Source: Streptomyces sp. NBC_00250 (lineage in GTDB: Bacteria; Actinomycetota; Actinomycetes; Streptomycetales; Streptomycetaceae). Taken from it: 64,000 bases of DNA. The notes under the pieces are model-generated. The model was not told the DNA's origin. It saw nothing but the letters and a program-made list of their open reading frames with translations, and ran no database searches. The stretch is taken from assembly GCF_036192275.1 (NCBI RefSeq), contig NZ_CP108088.1, forward strand, positions 310,001 through 374,000, read 5' to 3'. The translations under genes were made by a program, and so were the position numbers. Shown here in pieces: positions 59,023-64,000 of the stretch. Every line of letters starts with the position of its first letter. The stretch's first letter is position 1.

Positions 59023-59463
59023 TCAGCTCCTTACTGCCGAGTCGGCGGCCACGGCCTCGCGGTAAGCGTCCCTCGCCTGGTCGACATGCTCGGGCGCCAC
59101 TCGCACGCTCCCGGCGATACGGCCACCGGCCTCGCGGATCGCGTCGACCGCCCGTGCCGCCCAGACGTGTTCGACGAGCAGCATCAGCGCGCAGGAGCCC
59201 GGTTCGAGTGTCTCGGCCGCCTCCTCGGCGTCCTGGGGGCCGAGGAGATTGATCTCGGGGCCGATCTCTGCGGTGGCCTCGTCGTACTCCTCGTACTCGA
59301 CGAGTTCGGACGTGGACACCTCACCACTGACGGACTTGACCACGACGAGCGAGTCGATCAGGCGCACCTGACCCGCTCTGCGCAGGTCCGCGACGGCCGT
59401 CACCGCCGCCACTTTCAGCCGCTCCCCCGGGAAGGCGAGCACGACACATTCCACCGGCCCCAT
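59023..59463 (-). CDS. DUF6325/DUF1269-like protein
   Basis: A 146-aa protein like DUF6325/DUF1269 members (ECVVLAFPGERLK, LRRAGQVRLIDSLVVVKS, ALMLLVEHVWAARAVDAIREAGG), probably membrane-associated, of unknown role, usually beside SHOCT proteins. ATG 59463 follows GGACGGAG. First gene of a two-gene unit, divergent from the PLDc_N/SHOCT gene. The 196-bp shared promoter contains GTGAG-A-CTCAC (59602-59612) as a possible site. Confidence 0.8.
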   Translation of the reverse strand: MGPVECVVLAFPGERLKVAAVTAVADLRRAGQVRLIDSLVVVKSVSGEVSTSELVEYEEYDEATAEIGPEINLLGPQDAEEAAETLEPGSCALMLLVEHVWAARAVDAIREAGGRIAGSVRVAPEHVDQARDAYREAVAADSAVRS

Positions 59464-59659
59464 GGCGCTCCGTCCCTCGTGTCCGTCCACGGCTCCGCGT
59501 GTGGTCGTCGGTGCCGCACGCGGTCCGCGGCCACCATCCGAACACGGCGGGCGGTGGCCCGCATGCGGAGCGGCCACGACGTGCGGGGGCCCGCGGGCTG
59601 GGTGAGACTCACTGAAACGCCTGGCCTCTCCCGCCGGCGTGGGAACGGAGTGTGCAGGA

Positions 59660-60052
59660 ATGGACGACTACCCCCTCCTCAACCTCTTCTGGACCATGCT
59701 GTGGTTCTTCATCTGGATCATGTGGCTGTTCCTGCTCTTCAAGGTGGTCACCGACATCTTCCGCGACCACGATCTGAACGGCTGGGCCAAGGCCGGCTGG
59801 CTGATCTTCTGCCTCGTCCTGCCGTATCTCGGCGTACTCGTCTACGTCATCGCCCGGGGCAAGAGCATGAGTCGACGTGACGTCAAGCAGGCCAAGGAGA
59901 GCGAGGCCGCCTTCCAGAGCTACATCCGCGAGGCCGCCGGAACGCAGGAGGGCGGCGCCGCCGCCGAGCTGGCCCGGCTCGCGGAGCTCAAGGACAAGGG
60001 CGCGATCACACCCGAGGAGTTCCAGCAGGCGAAGGCCAAGGTCCTGGCCTGA
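59660..60052 (+). CDS. PLDc_N and SHOCT membrane protein
   Basis: A 130-aa protein: two hydrophobic helices (about 10-33 and 45-68) typical of the PLDc_N domain, a charged linker, and a C-terminal SHOCT motif (LARLAELKDKGAITPEEFQQAKAKVL). Function unknown; the same layout is frequent beside DUF6325 genes. ATG 59660 with a weak RBS. Confidence 0.85.
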   Translation: MDDYPLLNLFWTMLWFFIWIMWLFLLFKVVTDIFRDHDLNGWAKAGWLIFCLVLPYLGVLVYVIARGKSMSRRDVKQAKESEAAFQSYIREAAGTQEGGAAAELARLAELKDKGAITPEEFQQAKAKVLA

Positions 60053-60089
60053 GGCCCAGGAGGAGCAAGAGGAGAAGGCGCACCCGGAC

Positions 60090-61016
60090 GTGCGGAAGAG
60101 GACGCGGGCGGCACCGGCCGCCGGACTCGCCGGTTCCCTCCTGAAGGAGGTCCTGGCGGAGCCCGGCAGGCTTCCGGAGTCGCTCGCGTCCTTCGCCTTG
60201 CGCCATCTGGGCCCGGGGGCCGGTCCGACCGTCGCCCGCCTCCGCGAGGCCCACCCCGAGGCCGACGCGGCCGCCCTCCGGGCCCTGGTCGTGACTCGGG
60301 GACGACGGTCGGTGACGGCGGAGGGCGCCTTCGTCGGCGGCCCCTTCCTGCTGCTCATCCCCGTGGCCTTCTGCGGCGCGCTCCTCACCCAGGTACGCAC
60401 GGTGCTCGAGATCGCCGTCGTCGAGGGGTGGGACTCCACTGACCCGCAACGCGCTGCCGAACTCCTCGTTCTGCAAGGGGTGTACGGGGACACCGAGACC
60501 GCCCGGGCCGCGCTCGACCCGGCCGGCACCCGGCCCGGTACCGGTGGCGGCCGGGGGCGCGTGGCAGCACTCCAGGACCTGATCACCCGGATGGCGCGGC
60601 TCCTCGGCCTTGTCACGCCGGACGACGGGGCGGGCCGTTGGGTCCGCATCGGCAGGTGGGCACTCCTCGGCGCCGTGTTCCTGGTCGGCCTGGTGGCGCC
60701 ACTGGTCTGGCTGCCCTACATGGCCACCGGGTACTACCGCGCCACCACACGCCTGACCGACCGCGCCACCGTCTACTACGTCGGTTCCCCCGACCCACGC
60801 TCCCCGCGCGGTGTTCGGCTCGACCCGGTCATGGCTCGCGCCGGGCTGCGCGCGGTCGGTTCCGTTCTGTTGCCGACGGTCGCCATCTTCCTGGTGGTCG
60901 TCACGGACATCCATATCGCGGGCGGACGGTGGCCGGTCCTGGGGATCGTCCTCACCACCAGCTGCCTCGTCTCGGGCGGCTGGTGGCTCTGGCGGCACCA
61001 CAAACGTCGCTCCTGA
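60090..61016 (+). CDS. unknown membrane protein
   Basis: A 308-aa protein I do not recognise. N-terminal amphipathic region (LPESLASFALRHLGPGAGPTVARLREAHPEAD), then helices around 78-100 (GPFLLLIPVAFCGALLTQV), 195-215 (ALLGAVFLVGLVAPLVWLP), 255-275 and 283-302. Ends in a basic WWLWRHHKRRS tail. AGGAGAAGG lies seven to fifteen bases before GTG 60090. It follows the SHOCT gene by 37 bases and may be co-transcribed. Confidence 0.75.
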   Translation: MRKRTRAAPAAGLAGSLLKEVLAEPGRLPESLASFALRHLGPGAGPTVARLREAHPEADAAALRALVVTRGRRSVTAEGAFVGGPFLLLIPVAFCGALLTQVRTVLEIAVVEGWDSTDPQRAAELLVLQGVYGDTETARAALDPAGTRPGTGGGRGRVAALQDLITRMARLLGLVTPDDGAGRWVRIGRWALLGAVFLVGLVAPLVWLPYMATGYYRATTRLTDRATVYYVGSPDPRSPRGVRLDPVMARAGLRAVGSVLLPTVAIFLVVVTDIHIAGGRWPVLGIVLTTSCLVSGGWWLWRHHKRRS

Positions 61017-61055
61017 TACGCGTACCGGGATCCTCATGCGTACATCGCGACCCTT

Positions 61056-61078
61056 AATGCGTATGCCGGATACCGCTT
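61056..61078. promoter_or_regulatory. candidate NsrR box before nsrR
   Basis: AATGCGTATGC-C-GGATACCGCTT, an 11-1-11 near-palindrome (7 of 11 matched), 16 bases before the nsrR start. Length and symmetry follow the known NsrR box. Direct ATGCGTA copies also lie at 61036 and 61057. Confidence 0.5.
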
Positions 61079-61093
61079 TGATACGGTCATGGC

Positions 61094-61537
61094 GTGAGGC
61101 TGACGAAGTTCACCGACCTGGCGCTCCGTGCCGTGATGCGCCTGGCGGTCACCGCTCCGGAGGAATCCGTCACCACCCGCGAGGTGGCGGATTCGATGGA
61201 CGTGCCCTACGCCCACATGGCGAAGGTCGTCACCCGGCTGCAACACCTCGGCGTGGTCGAGGCGCGGCGGGGCCGCGGCGGCGGGCTGGCCCTGACGGAA
61301 CGGGGCCGTCGCTCCTCGGTGGGCTGGCTGGCCCGCACCCTGGAGGGCGAGGAGGAGGTCGTCGCCTGCGAGGGCGATCCTCCCTGCCCGCTGCGCAGCG
61401 CGTGCCGGCTGCGCGGGGCGCTGCGCGAGGCACAGGAGGCCTTCTACCGCGCCCTCGACCCGCTGACCGTGGCGGAGCTGGTGGAATCGCCGACCGGACC
61501 GCTGCTCCTCTCCCTCACCCCTCGCCCCACCCTCTGA
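61094..61537 (+). CDS. nsrR: NO-sensing Rrf2-family regulator NsrR
   Basis: A 147-aa Rrf2 repressor: N-terminal wHTH (MRLTKFTDLALRAVMRLAV and YAHMAKVVTRLQHLGVVEARRG) and the three cluster cysteines C92, C98, C104 (VACEGDPPCPLRSACRL) that bind a [4Fe-4S] cluster destroyed by nitric oxide. The start is GTG. It lies 70 bases upstream of hmp, its usual target, on the same strand; NsrR-type sites precede each gene. Confidence 0.93.
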   Translation: MRLTKFTDLALRAVMRLAVTAPEESVTTREVADSMDVPYAHMAKVVTRLQHLGVVEARRGRGGGLALTERGRRSSVGWLARTLEGEEEVVACEGDPPCPLRSACRLRGALREAQEAFYRALDPLTVAELVESPTGPLLLSLTPRPTL

Positions 61538-61578
61538 GCCGTGCGCGCCCTGGGGCACTCGCGCTCACCGTTAAATAC

Positions 61579-61591
61579 GTAGATCATCTAC
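61579..61591. promoter_or_regulatory. candidate NsrR box before hmp
   Basis: GTAGAT-C-ATCTAC, a 6-1-6 perfect inverted repeat within the A/T-rich TTAAATACGTAGATCATCTA stretch, 16 bases before the hmp start. It matches the half-site core of Streptomyces NsrR boxes. Confidence 0.6.
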
Positions 61592-61607
61592 CAGATTGCG
61601 AGTTCTC

Positions 61608-62795
61608 ATGCTGTCCGAGCAGGCCGTCCCCGTCGTCCGTGCCACTCTGCCCGCCGTCGGCGGGGCGCTCGACCTGATCACCGAGCGGTTCTACGGGCGT
61701 CTCTTCGCCGCCCATCCCGAGCTCCTGCGCGACGTGTTCAACCGGGGCAACCAGGCCGGCGGCGAGCAGCGGCAGGCGCTCGCGGGCTCCATAGCCGCGT
61801 TCGCCGTCGCCCTGGTCGAGAAGCCGGACACCCGCCCGGACGTGATGCTGTCGCGCATCGCGCACAAGCACGCCTCCCTCGGAGTCACGTCCGCGCAGTA
61901 CAAGACGGTGCACGAGCACCTCTTCGCGGCGATCGTCGAGATCCTCGGCGAGGCGGTGACCCCCGAGGTCGCCCAGGCCTGGGACGAGGTCTACTGGCTG
62001 ATGGCGAACGCGCTGATCGCGGTGGAGTCGCGGCTCTACCAGGAGGCCGGAGTGGCCGAGGGCCAGGTCTGGCGTTCGATGGAGATCGCCGAGCGGCGCG
62101 AGGAGACGGCCGACACGGTCTCCTTCGTCCTGCGTCACGCCGACGGGACCCCCACCTCCGCGTTCCGGCCGGGCCAGTACGTGAGCGTCCAGGTCCCCCT
62201 GCCCGACGGCGCCCGGCAGATCCGCCAGTACAGCCTCTCCACCGCTCCCGGACGCCCCCAGTGGCGGATCACCGTCAAGCGGGTGGACGGCGACCCGGCC
62301 GGAGAGGTCTCCTCCTGGCTGCACGCCCACGCGCGCGTGGGCGACACCCTGGAGGTCTCCGCCCCCTTCGGCGACCTCGTCCTGCCCGAGGGCGAGAGCC
62401 CGCTGCTGCTCGCCTCGGCGGGAATCGGCAGCACCCCGATGCTGGCGATGCTCGACCACCTGGCGGCCACCGGATCGACCCGGCCGGTCATGGTCCTCCA
62501 CGCCGACCGCACCCCCGCGTCCCACGCGCACGCCGCCGAGCTGCGGCGCCTCGTGGACTCGCTGCCGCAGGGAACCCTGCACCTCTGGTACGAGGAGCCG
62601 GGCGACTCCGGAGCCCGAGCGGGCCGCGCGGACATCACCGCACTGGACCTGCCGGCCGGTGTCACCGCGTACCTGTGCGGGCCGCTGCCCTTCCTCCGCT
62701 CGGTCCGCGGCGACCTCGTCGGCCGGGGCGTCGCCGCCGCCGACATCCACTACGAGGTGTTCGGCCCCGACCTGTGGCTGGGCGCCGAGAACTGA
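61608..62795 (+). CDS. hmp: flavohemoglobin (NO dioxygenase)
   Basis: A 395-aa soluble NO dioxygenase converting NO and O2 to nitrate with NAD(P)H. The globin domain (1-140) has the proximal His in RIAHKHASLG; the FAD domain (about 150-260) shows FRPGQYVSVQV and RQYSLSTAP; the NAD domain (about 265-395) has LLASAGIGSTPMLAML and AYLCGPLPFL, ending in EVFGP. Complete and typical length. Controlled by NsrR. ATG 61608 is likely leaderless or weakly ribosome bound. Confidence 0.96.
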   Translation: MLSEQAVPVVRATLPAVGGALDLITERFYGRLFAAHPELLRDVFNRGNQAGGEQRQALAGSIAAFAVALVEKPDTRPDVMLSRIAHKHASLGVTSAQYKTVHEHLFAAIVEILGEAVTPEVAQAWDEVYWLMANALIAVESRLYQEAGVAEGQVWRSMEIAERREETADTVSFVLRHADGTPTSAFRPGQYVSVQVPLPDGARQIRQYSLSTAPGRPQWRITVKRVDGDPAGEVSSWLHAHARVGDTLEVSAPFGDLVLPEGESPLLLASAGIGSTPMLAMLDHLAATGSTRPVMVLHADRTPASHAHAAELRRLVDSLPQGTLHLWYEEPGDSGARAGRADITALDLPAGVTAYLCGPLPFLRSVRGDLVGRGVAAADIHYEVFGPDLWLGAEN

Positions 62796-62916
62796 CCAAG
62801 TCTCACCCGAGCTCCTTCGATCCATAAGCTCCATGGCGCTCCTGGCACGGATACTGCATAGTGAGGTGCCATATCAGCCTCGCAATCAGCGGGTTCGCAG
62901 GGAATGGACGGAAGCG

Positions 62917-63681
62917 ATGGGCTCGTTCGGATCAGCACGCGGCGGCCGGGACACGGGGCGGCCCGTGCGCGGGATCGCCCTCGACATCGGCAGCTCCAGG
63001 ACCCGGGCCTGGGCTCCGGGGGCGGGCGTCTTCGCGGACGTGCCGAGTGGTCCGGTGCGGCGCGGTCGCGTGACCGACGCGGCCTCCCAGCTCCGCCTGC
63101 TCCGGCGCCTCGCCGCCTCCGCCCCGGGCGACGACGGGTACGAGACGGTCGTCATGCTGACTCATCCCGTTCTCGCCGCTCCCGAGGAGCGGGCGGCGGC
63201 ACGACGGGTCGTGGACGAGCTCGGTCCGGCGCGGGTCATCGCCGTGGACAGCGCCCGCGCCGCGGCCGCCTACGCGGCTCCGCCCGGCGGCGGCCCGCTG
63301 CTGGTGGTCGACCTCGGGGCGCAGCTCACCGAGGTCACACTGGTCGTGGACGGCCTCGTCGAGGACGCCCGGCTGGCCGAGGTGGGCGTCGACGACCTGC
63401 CGGAGTCGGGCAGTGTGCCGGACGCGGTCGCCGGGACGGCCGCCGACATGGTGAGCGACCTGTGGCGGCACGACCCCACGGGCGCCGTACGCGGGGCGCT
63501 GCGCCGCGGGGTCCTGGTGACCGGCGGCGGCGCGCTGCGGCTCGACGTGACGGGCCGCCTCGCCCACCTCCTCCGCGCCCGCATCCGCCTGGCGAACGAC
63601 CCGTCGACCAGCGTCGTCCGCGGCGCCGGCCTGATGCTCACCTCCGCCCTCCGCCACCCCGCCCGTCTCCCCGCACGGTGA
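62917..63681 (+). CDS. short MreB-like actin-family ATPase
   Basis: A 254-aa actin-fold protein similar to MreB: GIALDIGSSRTRAW (phosphate 1), LLVVDLGAQLTEVTLVVDG (phosphate 2) and VLVTGGGALRLDVTGRLAHLL (adenosine). About 90 residues shorter than MreB, and subdomains IB/IIB seem trimmed, as in some Streptomyces MreB paralogues. Filament formation is unproven. ATG 62917 is the first after a GGA. The 121-bp gap upstream shows nothing clear. Confidence 0.85.
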   Translation: MGSFGSARGGRDTGRPVRGIALDIGSSRTRAWAPGAGVFADVPSGPVRRGRVTDAASQLRLLRRLAASAPGDDGYETVVMLTHPVLAAPEERAAARRVVDELGPARVIAVDSARAAAAYAAPPGGGPLLVVDLGAQLTEVTLVVDGLVEDARLAEVGVDDLPESGSVPDAVAGTAADMVSDLWRHDPTGAVRGALRRGVLVTGGGALRLDVTGRLAHLLRARIRLANDPSTSVVRGAGLMLTSALRHPARLPAR

Positions 63682-63802
63682 GCGGGGTCGACCGCCGGGC
63701 GGAGCACCGAGGACCGGCCGAGGACGGGCGGAGTGCAGACGACGGGCGGAGGACGGACGAAAACGCCGCGGTGCGTGAAGTGAGGGGTGGGCGTGCCGGG
63801 GG

Positions 63803-64000
63803 TCAGCAGCCCATGGACCAGATGTGGGAGTCACCGCGGTCGTTGGCCGCGCCGTTGTAGCCGACCTCCTGGCCGGGGGCGAGACAGATGGTCATGCTGC
63901 CGCCCTGCCAGGCACTCTCGTAGACCTTGACGTGATCCTTGATGCCAGGTCCCGAGATGCCGTGGTTGGCCCAGGAGGAGTCGGTGTCGGAGATCCAGCT
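63803..64000 (-). CDS. partial secreted Cys-containing protein (C-terminal part)
   Basis: The last 65 residues of a minus-strand gene running off the window. Visible: SDTDSSWANHGISGPG, VKVYESAWQGGSMTICLAPGQEVGYNGAANDRGDS and a final WSMGC. The two Cys and the VYESAW...CLAPGQ pattern resemble small secreted peptidase-inhibitor (I36-like) proteins, but the family cannot be settled without the N terminus. The 121-bp gap before it (63682-63802) holds nothing recognisable. Confidence 0.6.
   Translation of the reverse strand, partial: SWISDTDSSWANHGISGPGIKDHVKVYESAWQGGSMTICLAPGQEVGYNGAANDRGDSHIWSMGC

Noticed and set aside
59602..59612. GTGAG-A-CTCAC as a specific stress operator
   Set aside because: Only 11 bp and unsupported by a neighbouring regulator; kept as a remark, not called a site.

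Overview
The window is a stretch of Streptomyces-type actinomycete chromosome. The grounds are a very high GC content with strong third-position G/C bias, many GTG starts, GGAGG-type ribosome binding sites, a deazaflavin (F420)-type oxidoreductase, three SpoIIE-type PP2C phosphatases, a c-di-AMP riboswitch in front of a LysM/transglycosylase gene, and an nsrR-hmp pair. I see no rRNA, tRNA, insertion sequence, prophage, CRISPR array or replication origin. About 62 protein genes are supported, most in single genes or short operons flanked by GC-rich hairpin terminators.

Layout. 0-5.5 kb (minus strand): unknown protein, PLP-dependent ammonia-lyase, secreted subtilase, alpha/beta hydrolase, DMT transporter, with one F420-type oxidoreductase facing them. 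5.6-9.3 kb: LysR regulator, then a sugar-phosphate island (SIS protein and class II aldolase) divergent from a DeoR regulator. 9.4-19.3 kb: secreted phospholipase C, riboswitch-controlled cell-wall lytic enzyme, phosphoribosyltransferase-hydrolase fusion, LURP-one-like protein, alpha/beta hydrolase, and a large PAS/GAF/PP2C sensor. 19.5-27.2 kb: alternative ribosomal protein L31, NmrA-like reductase, cyclophilin, AMIN-like secreted protein, NUDIX, BrkB, HxlR regulator with a divergent thioesterase, and a second PP2C phosphatase. 27.4-30.7 kb: a MoxR ATPase/vWA module, a small HhH protein and a nucleosidase. 30.7-34.9 kb: secreted esterase, then a flavin monooxygenase pair behind a cysteine-containing leader peptide. 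35-41 kb: CocE/S15 acylpeptidase behind a 28-bp perfect palindrome, then a coupled TetR-MFS-PP2C operon; a yybP-ykoY (Mn2+) riboswitch lies before a GDT1/UPF0016 transporter. 41-50 kb: TetR and AidB-like acyl-CoA dehydrogenase, a three-gene unknown/AAA+/metallopeptidase-like vWA operon, and an M20 amidohydrolase preceded by a (CATCGG)8 microsatellite. 50-64 kb: LysR/MFS/cupin, TPR protein, PHB depolymerase, a decayed ThrE exporter, L,D-transpeptidase, PadR/SRPBCC, peroxiredoxin, SHOCT proteins, nsrR-hmp, an MreB-like protein and a partial secreted protein.

Themes. Several regulator genes have clear inverted repeats in their divergent promoters (DeoR, HxlR, two TetR, LysR, PadR, NsrR), so local circuits can be proposed directly from sequence. 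Two RNA-ligand switches and one probable translational attenuator link cell-wall turnover, metal export and sulfur-source use to c-di-AMP, Mn2+ and cysteine supply. Two unrelated MoxR/AAA-vWA modules and three SpoIIE phosphatases without partner kinases nearby suggest much uncharacterised signalling. Short tandem duplications across start or stop codons recur (29.7, 46.5, 51.9 kb).
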